In this document: positions 11,788 to 23,274 of the stretch, piece after piece
How the letters are laid out: the number at the start of each line of letters is the position of its first letter
How positions within the stretch are numbered: the first letter of the stretch is position 1
DNA from: Paulinella micropora
Taxonomy: Eukaryota; Cercozoa; Imbricatea; Euglyphida; Paulinellidae
Length of the DNA stretch: 64,000 nucleotides
NCBI GenBank assembly: GCA_019918135.1
Contig: WBZZ01001686.1
Coordinates: 1-64,000 of the forward strand
Direction of reading: 5' to 3'
Notes under the pieces: generated by a model
The model's input: the letters and a program-made list of their open reading frames with translations, nothing else
What the model was told of the DNA's origin: nothing
The model's database searches: none
Translations under genes and position numbers: made by a program

Positions 11788-13707
11788 GGCATCATAACCA
11801 GATAAGGGTAATATCTATTAGATTACCCTTGTTATTGTTTGCCGGTTTATCATCGCAGAGTCTACGGTCGGCTGGTTGATCCGGACATCACTTAAGATAG
11901 ACTCAAGGAACTAGAGAGGTTCCATGAACAGTCTTTGATGACGATTGATATCTGATGTCAGAGTAAAGTAGGAAACTGAATTATACTGGTCAGGTTGAGT
12001 AGAATATATGTAAAGCAGTCTAGTGAAAGTAGGACACTGTAAAGTAGGACACTGGAAAATATCAAGAATAATCTATCACTACCGGAATATATTGGCATCA
12101 GTGAGGCAATGTACTGAAGCAATATGGCATTGGTAAATGTATCCGTATGAGGTAAATGGCAGTACATGAGGATATTATAGTTCCACTGGTATGACATGTA
12201 GGCACAACATACAACATATCAAAAGATGTATTCTATGGTGTAATACTCCCCCCGAACTCAATACCCGCATAAAGCAGAAAATTTTTAATCTCCCCCCGAT
12301 AAGCACATTCATATGAAATGCGTTGGAATGAAAAACATATGTCATGTAAGGCAAAAATGCAATAGATTCGTAAATACGTTTTGCAAATAAATCGGGGTAA
12401 ATATGATCAGCACAAATGAAACACAATTTACGTAAAGCAATATGCAAAGAACTTATGAAACAACAGAAGGAAATATGTTTATGAGTTCGGTTTCAGCTTA
12501 CAGATGTAAATCAACGAGTGCAAACAATACGCAACAGAAAATGCAAACGAAATTGTAAAAAGAAAGATTATAGTATACTTGTATAACATATAAGCAAACT
12601 ATATCTATACCAAGCTAAGTACGATGACAGAGTCCTGGGACTAAAAATAAATTGCATTGCATCAGAACAGTAAAGGTCCTGATTAAGTAATGAGAAAAAA
12701 AAATTGAAACGTTAAATCCAATTTCCACGCTTGGGAAGACGTGAGGGCCAGAAGGGGCCACAGAGTCATAGCATCGTCAGGTACGGGGCTGCCAGTCAAA
12801 CCAAAGTGCGGGCCCAGAAGTCCATGAACGAAACCCAGATCCACGAGTAAAAAAAAAACGAAGGAAGTCGCTGGCGCCAATATGCAACAACTGGAAACAA
12901 ATGGGGCAAGAAAGAAATGCGAATGCCAAACAAAAGAAAAGGAAAACAACAGAGTCGATGACTGATTAAGTCCAGAGCCAGGGCCAGCATTTCCTATTCT
13001 GTTGTAAATGGGCGTTGTGTAAGGAAAGGAAAAACGATGGAAGTCCCGTCATCCAGATTGAGGCTGGTTGATTCAGTTTACAGTCATGCCGGACTAAATG
13101 TCGGTGCCTCCCCCCGAAGTCTATACGTCACTCAATAATTGAAGAACAAGATGAAGGCGGGAGATGGAAGGGGGAAAAAATGTCAACTCGGTAAAAAGAA
13201 AAGCGATAATGCAAATGAATGAAATAAGAAGAGAAAATCCATTGTTCATTTCTCAAGGATAAGCAGACACTCCCCCACAGTCGGCTTATGGTCATGAAGG
13301 AAGTGTCATTCCATGGCCACGTTCAGACATGGGTGTTATGTTCCAGAAAAAGAAGATAAGTGAAAAGAAACCTGCAAATCAGAGAGGGAAAATTTTGTTG
13401 TCGATCCACCCCACGATCGTTACATTACACAAAGATGGAAAAGAAAGCAATGTTGGATGGGACCGAACAAAAGCAAACTGTCAATGGTGGGATATTTGGA
13501 TAAAATCATTTGTTCGTTGCATGAAATGAAAATAAATCGCAAGAAAACAAATCGCACGAACAAATAAACTAAAAGTAAGAGAAAGAAATTGAGCTTCCCC
13601 CAAAATCGTCACATTATATAGGATGCCAGTGCAAGCAGCACAGTACTATTGTCCAAATCATGCATAACAGTCACAAAAGGCAACACAATTATATGATTTC
13701 GATGTAG

Positions 13708-16700
13708 GCAGTTGCTTTGCTGCAGTCTTTAAATGAAGAGAGACCAACCAGATCAAAACGAAGAATGAAAGTGGGTGGGGGAGGAAACTTTGCCAAGTCT
13801 GTCACTGTCTGTCTAACGTAGGGCCAAGACGAAGAATAAGGGCCAAAAATGTCCAACGGCACACCACAACGAAGCCCAAAAACGTGCTGCTCCTCCCCCA
13901 AGCTGTAGAGAAGAAAGATGATGAGTATTAAAGCGATGAGGGACAACAGGGGACAAAAGACTTCCCTGTTCTGGTGTGTGTTTCCGATGCACACACCAAA
14001 TCGAAGGTCGAAGGCTCACTGCAATCATCTGCAATCGAGACAGAAAATAATCATCCAGGGAAGCAGGAGCACAAAGGAAACAAAAGGAACAAATGCTTCC
14101 CTGTCAGTGTGTGTTTTTTGGACAAACACACAAACACGAAGGCCAAAACGGTGAACGTCGCCAGGCCAAGCTTCCCCAAAGTAGTAGTCGTTCCAGGGTC
14201 CCAAATAAAACGAGGTGGGTAGCCCAAACTTGATGCAAAGCAAAGGGGATCATGTTGTGTGGCCGGGGCAGGCGACGTCACCATACTATCTACATAAAAG
14301 GTTGAAAGAGAGAGGAAGCCATAGGTAGGTAGGTATGTCTGTCTATATATATACATCTCTCTCTTTGTGATGATGTTGTCACATTCCAGCGAAACATAAG
14401 TGAACAACAAAGAAAAACAATCCAAACTATACAAATAACATGTTTTGTTTTTGACACTGTGAACATAAGCATGAATAACAGACAAAAGCTTGAAGGCACT
14501 ATGAGAGAACGTACGTGGAAAAAGTTTACGTGAAAATGACAGTGTGTCAGGCATATTATCACCCACTTGACACCACAGACCAGACAAAATGTTTGTGTAT
14601 GGAAGCATGACACAACACAACGTTTATTGCACCAAACACAGATATGACGTTGAACATTCATCCAACAACACACAAAAAATGCTTTGCAATCCATGTGTAC
14701 ACAGATGAGTATGTGTTTGTGGAAATGGGACACAATGTGTGTATGTCGTTGTCGTTATCTAGTATGACTATCTCTTTCTGTGTCTGTCTGCCTTTGACTT
14801 TTTCACTCTCTCTGCTTTCTTGTGAGTCTACTACTCTTTGTATGTGGTTGTGAGTCTGTGTCTCTACACCTATCTCACTTTTCGTCTTCATCTTTACAAA
14901 ACTTCCAAACTCACTCTGTTTTTCAAACTCTTGTGACTCTGTGAAGGCTTCTATCTCAGTTCTCTCTGTCTGAGTCTCTATCTTCTTTTGTGACACTGTC
15001 TGTGTGTCTGTTGTCGTGCTGTGAGAATCTATTTTATCATCTCTCATTCCCTCCTCCTTCCTTTTATCGTCACGTAGTGGAAAGCTTCTATCCTGCCTAT
15101 CGACTAATCCTTTCGTTGAAGTTAGGGTCCGAAGATCATCAAAGGGCACAGGCTGAGGGTCCGCGAGGACGCGTTGATCGCCAAAAACAGATTCCAAGCA
15201 ACCAAGATGGTCCGTGTGTCTATTTCGTTGCATCAATGAAAACGAAGTTGCGTTCTTCACAGTTGGAAGGGGGGGTAGCGGAGGAGGTCCTCTCCTTGGC
15301 AAAGCAGGTAGGGGGCAGGTAGGCGCTGGCGGGGCTTTCTTGACACGTCGTTGAGCAGTAGCAGGCTTGCCTACATCGAAATCATATAATTGTGTTGCCT
15401 TTTGTGGCTGTTATGCATGATTTGGACAATAGTACTGTGCTGCTTGCACTGGCATCCTATATAATGTGACGATTTTGGGGGAAGCTCAATTTCTTTTACT
15501 TTTAGTTTATTTGTTCGTGCGATTTGTTTTCTTGCGATTTATTTTCATTTCATGCAACGAACAAAAGATTTTCTCCAAATATCCCACCATTGACAGTTTG
15601 CTTTTGTTCGGTCCCATCCAACATTGCTTTCTTTTCCATCTTTGTGTAATGTAACGATCGTGGGGTGGATCGACAGCAAAATTTTCCCTCTCTGATTTGC
15701 AGGTTTCTTTTCACTTATCTTCTTTTTCTGGAACATAACACCCATGTCTGAACGTGGCCATGGAATGACACTTCCTTCATGACCATAAGCCGACTGTGGG
15801 GGAGTGTCTGCTTATCCTTGAGAAATGAACAATGGATTTTCTCTTCTTATTTCATTCATTTGCATTATCGCTTTTCTTTTTACCGAGTTGACATTTTTTC
15901 CCCCTTCCATCTCCCGCCTTCATCTTGTTCTTCAATTATTGAGTGACGTATAGACTTCGGGGGGAGGCACCGACATTTAGTCCGGCATGACTGTAAACTG
16001 AATCAACCAGCCTCAATCTGGATGACGGGACTTCCATCGTTTTTCCTTTCCTTACACAACGCCCATTTACAACAGAATAGGAAATGCTGGCCCTGGCTCT
16101 GGACTTAATCAGTCATCGACTCTGTTGTTTTCCTTTTCTTTTGTTTGGCATTCGCATTTCTTTCTTGCCCCATTTGTTTCCAGTTGTTGCATATTGGCGC
16201 CAGCGACTTCCTTCGTTTTTTTTTTTACTCGTGGATCTGGGTTTCGTTCATGGACTTCTGGGCCCGCACTTTGGTTTGACTGGCAGCCCCGTACCTGACG
16301 ATGCTATGACTCTGTGGCCCCTTCTGGCCCTCACGTCTTCCCAAGCGTGGAAATTGGATTTAACGTTTCAATTTTTTTTTCTCATTACTTAATCAGGACC
16401 TTTACTGTTCTGATGCAATGCAATTTATTTTTAGTCCCAGGACTCTGTCATCGTACTTAGCTTGGTATAGATATAGTTTGCTTATAATATGTTATACAAG
16501 TATACCATAACCTTTCTTTTTACAATTTCGTTTGCATTTTCTGTTGCGTATTGTTTGCACTCGTTGATTTACATCTGTAAGCTGAAACCGAACTCATAAA
16601 CATATTTCCTTCTGTTGTTTCATAAGTTCTTTGCATATTGCTTTACGTAAATTGTGTTTCATTTGTGCTGATCATATTTACCCCGATTTATTTGCAAAAC

Positions 16701-17327
16701 GTATTTACGAATCTATTGCATTTTTGCCTTACATGACATATGTTTTTCATTCCAACGCATTTGATATGAATGTTCTTATCGGGGGGAGATTAAAAATTTT
16801 CTGCTTTATGCGGGTATTGAGTTCGGGGGGAGTATTACACCATAGAATACATCTTTTGATATGTTGTATGTTGTGCCTACATGTCATACCAGTGGAACTC
16901 TAATATCCTCATGTACTGCCATTTACCTCATACGGATACATTTACCAATGCCATATTGCTTTAGTACATTGCCTCACTGATGCCAATATATTCCGGTAGT
17001 GATAGATTATTCTTGATATTTTCCACAGTGTCCTACTTTACAGTCCTACTTTCACTAGACTGCTTTACATATATTCTACTCAACCTGACCAGTATAATTC
17101 AGTTTCATACTTTACTCTGACATCAGATATCAATCGTCATCAAAGACTGTTCATGGAACCTCTCTAGTTCCTTGAGTCTATCTTAAGTGATGTCCGGATC
17201 AACCAGCCGACCGTAGACTCTGCGATGATAAACCGGCAAACAATAACAAGGGTAATCTAATAGATATGACCCTTATCTGGTTATGATGCCTTGCGCACGG
17301 CGGTTTGGTTTACTTTGAAGTTCTTTG

Positions 17328-17375
<48 letters not shown>

Positions 17376-18087
17376 ACTATCTCTTCGATGACTTCGAGAC
17401 GTCAACGACAGCGACTGCGACGAGACAAGAGCAACGTTGCGACGATGGAGGTTTTTATACGATCTTAGAACCAATCCCGTGGTTCTATGATGAACGAGTG
17501 TTCAACGAATTTTATTTTATTAATGAGACAGCTTTCCACCAAGAAGGTGAGGTGCTGGACAGACCTTCTACCGACACATTAGCTTTCCACAAACATGATG
17601 AGCTAATTGAGCCTTCTATCTACGCTGCAGCTTCCAACCAGAAGGGTGATGAGCTGGCTATGGTTAGTGAAGATGAGAACCATGAGAACGTGCATGTGTT
17701 CGACTGTATGGGAAGGCGGTCGAGACGTCGACGACAGGCACACGATGGACTGCCTCCGGAGTCGATTGCGACCGGAGATGACAGCAAGACAGCCCCTTCC
17801 ATTTCAGATAGGCGTCATGATTTTATTAATCAACTTTGTCTCGACAAGATGGCCACGGACGACAACGACGCGGCGAGGAGGGTGGCTACGGTCTACGACA
17901 GAGGCTGAGATTCCTTCCATGGTGAAGCCTGCTGCAATTGATGCGACCTGTGTGGTCGAGACTGCATCATCGGTGGGTCTGTACGTAGACAGACCCCAAA
18001 CAGGGAAGCATTTCGATGATATTGCTTGCCCTTTCCCACAAATGAATGCTGAACAGATGTTCCACGATGGCGACAACCTGGGCAATG
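13708..18087 (+). repeat. Array unit 4, with its distal 2.7 kb flipped
   Basis: Bases 13,708-15,370 follow the standard unit. From 15,371 the sequence is the reverse complement of the rest of the unit, and it returns to the standard orientation at 18,088. All features of the distal part are present, including the homopolymer (here 44 T at 17,331-17,374). Confidence 0.95.
15371..18087 (-). other. Inverted ~2.7-kb segment inside unit 4
   Basis: In standard units the left edge reads GGCTTGCAATTGCCC (10,943 onward in unit 3) and the right edge reads GATGTAGGCAGTTGC (just before 13,708). Here GGCTTGC is joined to CTACATCG, and CAACCTGGGCAAT is joined to GGCAGTTGC, so the block is flipped cleanly. 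The two ancestral edges carry a 9-bp near-perfect inverted repeat, GCAATTGCC against GGCAGTTGC. Confidence 0.95.
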
Positions 18088-18727
18088 GCAGTTGCTTTGC
18101 TGCAGTCTTTAAATGAAGAGAGACCAACCAGATCAAAACGAAGAATGAAAGTGGGTAGGGGAGGAAACTTTGCCAAGTCTGTCACTGTGTGTCTAACGTA
18201 GGGCCAAGACGAAGAATAAGGGCCAAAAATGTCCAACGGCACACCACAACGAAGCACAAAAACATGCTGCTCCTCCCCCAAGCTGTAGAGAAGAAGGATA
18301 ATGGGTATTAAAGCGATGAGGGACAACAGGGGACAAAAGACTTCCCTGTTCTGGTGTGTGTTTCCGATGCAAACACCAAATCGAAGGTCGAAGGCTCACT
18401 GCAATCATCTGCAGTCGAGACAGAAAATAATCATCCAGGGAAGCAGGAGCACAAAGGAAACAAAAGGAACAAATGCTTCCCTGTCAGTGTGTGTTTTTTG
18501 GACAAACACACAAACACGAAGGCCAAAACGGTGAACGTCGCCAGGCCAAGCTTCCCCAAAGTAGTAGTCGTTCCAGGGTCCCAAATAAAACGAAGTGGGT
18601 AGCCCAAACTTGATGCAAAACGAAGGGGATCATGTTGTGTGGCCGGGGCAGGCGACGTCACCACACTATCTACATAAAAGGTTGAAAGAGAGAGGAAGCC
18701 ATAGGTAGGTAGGTATGTCTGTCTATA
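18088..18727 (+). repeat. Array unit 5, partial (array end)
   Basis: This matches the first ~640 bp of the unit. The ~310-bp segment is in standard orientation here. Homology stops after TCTGTCTATACATC, where standard units read TCTGTCTATATATATACATC, so the junction falls in a short AT repeat. Confidence 0.9.
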
Positions 18728-19480
18728 CATCAATCCATCCTGATTTGTCGATAGGCCTGAAAAAACAGGCTGCCAATTTGCCCAGGGTGGGATAATCTAT
18801 TGCCTTTTTGTCCCGGCTCGCGCAGGGAAAATTGTATTTGCCATCCACAACCACAACTTTCGTGTTCCTTGCTGTTTTTGCGATCACCAGTGCCACCAGT
18901 TGATATGGTCGAAACAAATAGTGATTTAGACAATAAATTCAATGCCGAAATGTCTCTTGGTGTTGCCGTTTTCAAGCATATCACGTCAGTTGGAGTCAGG
19001 TGGCAGGAAACACCTGATTTTTGTGGTGGCATGATTATGTAATTTTTAAAAAACCAAACTTTGCAGCTTTCCCCTGCACTCAATCGTGGTCCGTTCAAGT
19101 CGGGAGGAGTGCCAATCGACTGTTCAGGACACGCGCTACCCGAATATGCAATAAAAAATTTCTGGTGGGCGGTGGCACCGGACCCCCACCCACAAAGGAA
19201 AATCCCTATATTTTTTACAGTGGGTACCGACTTGGATTTTTTTCGAAAAAGCTGTCAGTGATTCGAAGTGCACTCACCAGGACAACTGGTGTCACGACCG
19301 GTCTGAGCGGGGCTGCCGCGCCCAATGCGGGCGGCCCTACAAAGATTACTACTCGCTCAACAGCTAAGGCTGCCGCGCCCAATGCGGGCGGCCCTGGCTG
19401 GAAAAGCGGTAAGGCAGTGGCACCGCCAGCTCCTGGTCGTACGCACCGAGAAAACTCAGCTGGAAAGCGGTAGTGAGTAG
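18728..19480. other. Non-repeat stretch with a short GC-rich direct repeat
   Basis: No gene can be supported. A 28-bp GC-rich motif, starting GGCTGCCGCGCCC, occurs twice at about 19,310-19,337 and 19,367-19,394. The motif GGGACAAAAAGGCAATA on the minus strand near 18,805 also occurs near 36,808 on the plus strand, inside the virus copy. That may be chance. Confidence 0.5.
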
Positions 19481-19671
19481 CGTGTGTGCAGACAGGTGGT
19501 CCAAATCGGCACCCAGGCAGTATATCCTCTTCTCAACCACACCGGACCACCAAGGGACACGGGAAGGGGGGGACCCGCCACAACCATGATCAAACCAGTG
19601 TAGTATCTCAGTAGACTGCCTGGATCATGTTGGCGGTGGGACCCCCCTCCCTCTCCCGTGCCTCCTCGCGT

Positions 19672-19725
19672 GTGGTCTGGATCGGACGTCTGGTTGTATA
19701 TCTTTTTTGGACCGCTTTGGACCAC
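19672..19725 (+). repeat. 54-bp GTGGTC...GGACCAC unit, copy a
   Basis: First of five 54-bp units with inverted-repeat ends and a conserved TGTATAT core followed by a T run. The left end here reads GTGGTCT. Confidence 0.75.
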
Positions 19726-19967
19726 GCACACCCTGCAATGTGAGTTGTGTCGGCCGTACCGTCGGCATGGGACCAAGGTGCAGTCGACACGTGGTCCAAA
19801 TCTGCACCAATGCAGTATACTCTCTTCTCAACCACACCGGACCACCAGGGGACGCGGGAAGGGGTGAACCCACCGCAACCATGATCAAACAAGTGTAGTA
19901 TCCCAGTAGACTGCCTGGATCATGTTGGCGGTGGGTCCCCTCCCTCTCGCGTGGTAGAGGGGCGTGT

Positions 19968-20021
19968 GTGGTCCGGATCGGATGTCTGGGTGTATATCTT
20001 TTTTGGACCGCTTTGGACCAC
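19968..20021 (+). repeat. 54-bp GTGGTCC...GGACCAC unit, copy b
   Basis: Same 54-bp length and core as copy a, with a perfect 7-bp terminal inverted repeat. Confidence 0.8.
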
Positions 20022-20105
20022 CCGTCGGCACCGAGGTCAGTACCGACGACACACTGCCTGTGTCATGGTGGCGGTGGGTCCCCTCCCCTCTCGGCCGACC
20101 GACGG

Positions 20106-20159
20106 GTGGTCCGGGTCGGATGTCTGGACGTATATTTTTTGTGGACCGCTTTGGACCAC
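20106..20159 (+). repeat. 54-bp GTGGTCC...GGACCAC unit, copy c
   Basis: Same 54-bp length; the core reads GTATATTTTTTGTGGACCGC. Confidence 0.8.
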
Positions 20160-20182
20160 ACACATGACACTCATGACGGTAG

Positions 20183-20235
20183 GTGGTCCAGGACGACACC
20201 CAGGTCGTATATTTTTTCTGGCCGGTTTGGACCAC
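20183..20235 (+). repeat. 53-bp GTGGTCC...GGACCAC unit, copy d (diverged)
   Basis: The interior is more diverged (GACGACACCCAGGTCGTATA), but the ends and length are kept. A (CA)n run follows at about 20,239-20,265. Confidence 0.7.
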
Positions 20236-20341
20236 GACTCACACACACACACACACACACACACACGTCGATCGAACCAGTGCGTCACCTCGCGTGACTG
20301 CCTGGATCATGTTGGCGGTGGGTATGCCTCCTCTGCGGTGT

Positions 20342-20395
20342 GTGGTCCGGGTTGGATGTCTGGACGTATATATTTTGTGGACCGCTGTGGACCAC
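20342..20395 (+). repeat. 54-bp GTGGTCC...GGACCAC unit, copy e
   Basis: Same 54-bp length and ends. Further loose GTGGTCC motifs follow at about 20,470 and 20,535 without a full unit. Confidence 0.75.
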
Positions 20396-20862
20396 GCGCT
20401 CGTCGAGCAGCTGACGGTGTCGACGAGACCGTGAGTTCGCTCGACGAGACTGCCCCTGCTGTCACCCGGTGGTCCAAATCCGCCCGGATTTTTCTAGTCT
20501 GTTCTTTTGGCGCTTTGGCCTGCCTTTGGGGCCTTGTGGTCCAAAGGAGCGGTCCAAGCAGTCGAGAATTTAATTAGGCACAGAGTGCGGATTTAGACCA
20601 CCGCGGGGAGGGTGGACATGCCATGTCCCGGGCTGAGCCGCAGGCCGGGATTTGCGGGAAAATTTTGCGTTGGCGTGTGAAAGTTAGTGTTTTAATCATC
20701 AGTACAATTTCAACTCCTAGCAAAAGTTGGCATGCGAACCAAGAAGGGCCACTTGTTGGAGGGAGGTGGCGCTCGAGAAATCGAAAAAAATGAGTTCAGG
20801 CGGTGTGCCACGTGTTCAAATACTGCTTTTAGCCCCGCGTGCAGGCGAAGTTCGACAAAGGT

Positions 20863-20981
20863 CCAGAGAGAGAGAGAAGAAAAAGAGGAGAGAGAGAGAG
20901 AGATAGAGAGACAGAGAGACAGAGAGAGAGAGAGAGGAGAGAGGAGAGAGGAAAGAGAGAGAGAGAGAGAGAGAGGAGAGC

Positions 20982-21028
<47 letters not shown>

Positions 21029-21160
21029 CGAGAGAGAGAGACAAGGATCGAGAGAGAGGGAGAGGCAGAGAGAGAGAGACACACAGAGAGAGAGAGACAG
21101 ACAGAGAGAGAGACAGACAGAGAGAGAGAGAGAGGAAAGAGAGAAAGAGAGGAGAGAGAG

Positions 21161-21205
<45 letters not shown>

Positions 21206-21321
21206 TCGAGAGAGGGAGAGGCAGAGAGAGAGGAAAGAGAGGAAAGAGAGGAGAGAGAGAGACACAGAGAGAGAGAGAGAGAGAGACACAGAGAGAGAGA
21301 GAGAGGGAGAGAGAGAAGACA
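20863..21321 (+). repeat. (GA)n microsatellite, outer edge of the left TIR
   Basis: About 460 bp of GA dinucleotide, interrupted by ACA, GAC and short G runs. Long frames read through it on both strands, but these are repeat translations and not genes. It lies directly outside the unique part of the left terminal inverted repeat, as the CT tract does at the right end. Confidence 0.95.
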
Positions 21322-21474
21322 GGGGGGGGGGTATGGACGATACGGGGATGGGAGTACGAGGAGAAGAATATGTATCATTTTTATTTTTGTATGAAAATGT
21401 ATCGTACTCTTATTCTTATCGTCTTCTTATTCTTATTCTTCACTCTTATTCCCGGGAAGTCTTTCGAATTTTTT
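21322..21474 (+). repeat. Left terminal inverted repeat of the virus copy
   Basis: It starts with a G run followed by TATGGACGATACGGGGATGG. The first ~88 bp match the right end almost perfectly. The inner ~60 bp match with small gaps, as far as CGGGAAGTCTTTC. Confidence 0.9.
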
Positions 21475-21796
21475 TTGGCGTCAACATAGTCGACATAAGC
21501 CCCCAAACCTTGAAATGGGGCGACGGTTTTTCCAAAACAGTCCACAATATATTTTAGAACATGCTCAGTCATGGCATGCTGCAACGCCTTTTCTTCCTCT
21601 TCATGAGGAATAACGGCGTTTTTATCCCCATCAACCATGGAAGTCTCTGATACAGCACAAAAAAAAAAAACAAAAAAAAAACTGATACAAGAAAATGCAG
21701 TGGTATGGCAAAGAAGGAGAAGCTTAAGAAGGAGAACAAGGCAATGTTACCTTGTTCACTTGATTCAGCAACAGAAGCAGAAGCGTCGTCCGCCAT
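21381..21796 (-). CDS. Possible small spliced gene, unrecognised
   Basis: Two short minus-strand frames face the left end of the element. The first starts at 21,796 (MADDASASVAESSEQ). The second covers 21,638-21,381 and contains HEEEEKALQHAMTEHVLKY. The stretch between them has a GTAACA donor-like start and a long pyrimidine tract ending in CAG, so an intron is plausible. The second frame ends inside the TIR. I do not recognise the product, and it could be host or viral. Confidence 0.3.
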
Positions 21797-22565
21797 GACG
21801 GTTGATCTCGGGGCTGGGAGGTGGGTTTTTCCCTCTTTTTTGGAGGGCGCACGACATATTCCGTAGGGGTCCATGTCCAGAATGAAGAAATTATAGCGAT
21901 GTTTGCGGACAGATCCAAGATGCTTCGGCGTCTTCCTACCATTATTGGCTTTTTTTCTTGCAAAAAATACCGCTATTTTGGCCACACAACAGAACGAGAC
22001 TGCTATGACCCTCCACCCTAGGTTCTAACTTCGATGATTATAGCGACAGTGTTTTAAATTTTGGTACTAAGAATCATCGAAATATTCCAAAGATTATTCC
22101 TCGTGGCTTTGAGCTTCCGTGACGCGAGGATGTCTGAAGAATCATCAGATGATCCAGAGGACGTTGACAGATAAAAAAGAAAAAATTAACAGATCTAACG
22201 GTAGTACTACAGCGGAAACCTCTTGACCCGTGCACCCGCCTTGTTGTATTAATACATTTCTGAACATTGCACGAATACTATGTTTGCATGTGAAGATGGT
22301 TCCAAGAACAGCAGTGACAGCTCTGCCGGTTCCGAGAACAGCTCGCCATTGGACGGTTCACCCGAACTCTTTAACCATCCTTCCAATTTGACAGACAAGT
22401 TACAGAAGAAAACACCAAATCCTAGAAGCTTCGTTACTTGTTCCTTCCTACGTTGAACGGTCCAGTCCAGAGTGACCATCCACATAGGAAGAATCTACTC
22501 AAACTCGGAAGACAAATGTAACCATCCACTATGCTTGTTTTCAATTTCGTTTCTGGATCCGGCTA

Positions 22566-22868
22566 TTGCACGCATAGTACGTTTTGGTTGTTCATATGCA
22601 GATGCTTCCGAGGATGAATCTGGCGATGCCGACGACAGCTCGGACGATTTGTCTCGAATCTTTTGTGATATTCAGATAAGTAAATGATACAGGCGGGGGG
22701 GAGGTATACGGATATTGGTTCGTTTCTGAATGTAATACTATCATACGCTCTGCACGCGTAGTACGTTTTGGTTGTTCATATGCAGATGGTTCCGAGGATT
22801 CCTCTGGCGATTCCGACGACAGCTCGGACGGTTCGTCCCGAGTCTTTTGTGACAATCAGATATTAAAT
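22566..22868 (+). repeat. Two direct ~120-bp repeats encoding acidic Ser/Asp-rich peptide
   Basis: The blocks at about 22,572-22,683 and 22,749-22,864 share TACGTTTTGGTTGTTCATAT and the following ~90 bp. Both translate to similar acidic peptides (YADASEDESGDADDSSDD and YADGSEDSSGDSDDSSDG). A more degenerate relative lies near 22,265-22,350. The whole 21.8-22.86 kb stretch has no other supported gene. The repeats may be exons of an acidic protein or a decayed duplication. Confidence 0.5.
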
Positions 22869-23084
22869 GAGGGATGCAGGCAGAGGCGGGGGGGGGGGGG
22901 GGGGGGGCGCGACCGCATCCAGCACGGCCGAGAGCTGCGGGTTGGCATATTTCATTATTTCCCTGGTCTTGGCCGCCATCTCGACCGACCCGCCGCCCAC
23001 AAAGCCAGTGCGCTTCTTCTTGAAGGAAACAGGCGCATCGCTGGTAAAAGCGCGGCCGGCGTGCCTCTTGCGCCAGGGCTTCAT
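22863..23084 (-). CDS. Small basic protein with Pro-rich tail (73 aa)
   Basis: The N-terminus is strongly basic (MKPWRKRHAGR, then FKKKRTGF), followed by a short helical-looking segment and a poly-proline run encoded by a G tract. It lies just downstream of another small basic frame on the same strand, and both are divergent from the packaging ATPase. I do not recognise it. Basic peptides next to packaging genes are often virion or DNA-condensing proteins, but that is inference. Confidence 0.45.
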   Translation of the reverse strand: MKPWRKRHAGRAFTSDAPVSFKKKRTGFVGGGSVEMAAKTREIMKYANPQLSAVLDAVAPPPPPPPPLPASLI

Positions 23085-23127
23085 GTTTCCTTCTGTTCAA
23101 AATCTGTGCAACGAAAATTAAAAAATC

Positions 23128-23274
23128 TCACTTGCCCTTCTTAACAACGTCCGCTGGCTTCTTCTTCTTCGTTTTTTTGGGCTTCTTGGCAGACAGCGCG
23201 GCCTCCACTGCCGCCCTGGCTGGTTCGGCCTGGTTGACTAGCAAGCGAGTCCTGTCACTCAAGAACAGTGGCAT
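23128..23274 (-). CDS. Lys-rich 48-aa protein
   Basis: This short frame begins MPLFLSDRTRLLVNQAEPAR and ends in a Lys-rich tail with KKPKKTKKKK. It starts 37 bp from the ATPase start on the other strand, so the two share one compact AT-rich promoter region (23,275-23,311). It is followed after ~45 bp by the 73-aa basic frame. The basic tail suggests nucleic-acid binding. The product is not recognised. Confidence 0.45.
   Translation of the reverse strand: MPLFLSDRTRLLVNQAEPARAAVEAALSAKKPKKTKKKKPADVVKKGK

Larger units (their letters stand above)
9293..13707 (+). repeat. Array unit 3 (reference copy)
   Basis: This full copy of 4415 bp is all in standard orientation. It carries the longest uninterrupted frames of the array, 9636-11,441 and 11,128-11,787 on the minus strand, and a 41-base A tract at 11,707-11,747. 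Confidence 0.9.
1..18727. repeat. Tandem array of a ~4.4-kb unit
   Basis: The same ~4.4-kb sequence recurs head to tail. With the landmark GCAGTTGCTTTGCTGCAGTC as unit start, copies begin at 351, 4890, 9293, 13708 and 18,088, giving periods of 4539, 4403, 4415 and 4380. A partial unit precedes 351, and the array stops inside a unit at about 18,727. Copies differ by scattered substitutions and small indels only, in coding-like and non-coding parts alike, which points to recent amplification or strong homogenisation. An internal A/T homopolymer varies from 23 to 44 bases between copies. I recognise no transposase, reverse transcriptase or rRNA in the unit. It could be a macrosatellite or an amplified gene-bearing segment. 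Confidence 0.95.
19490..20080 (+). repeat. ~297-bp satellite-like tandem units
   Basis: The block starting GTGGTCCAAATCGGCACC at about 19,495 repeats from about 19,792 with roughly 85-90% identity by eye. It includes the landmark CTGCCTGGATCATGTTGGCG (19,617 and 19,913). Degenerate versions of that landmark continue at about 20,057 and 20,300. Confidence 0.75.

Noticed and set aside
20732-21489. Overlapping long frames of Arg/Glu/Lys on the plus strand and Ser/Leu on the minus strand
   Set aside because: They are translations of the (GA)n microsatellite and show no non-repeat protein sequence.
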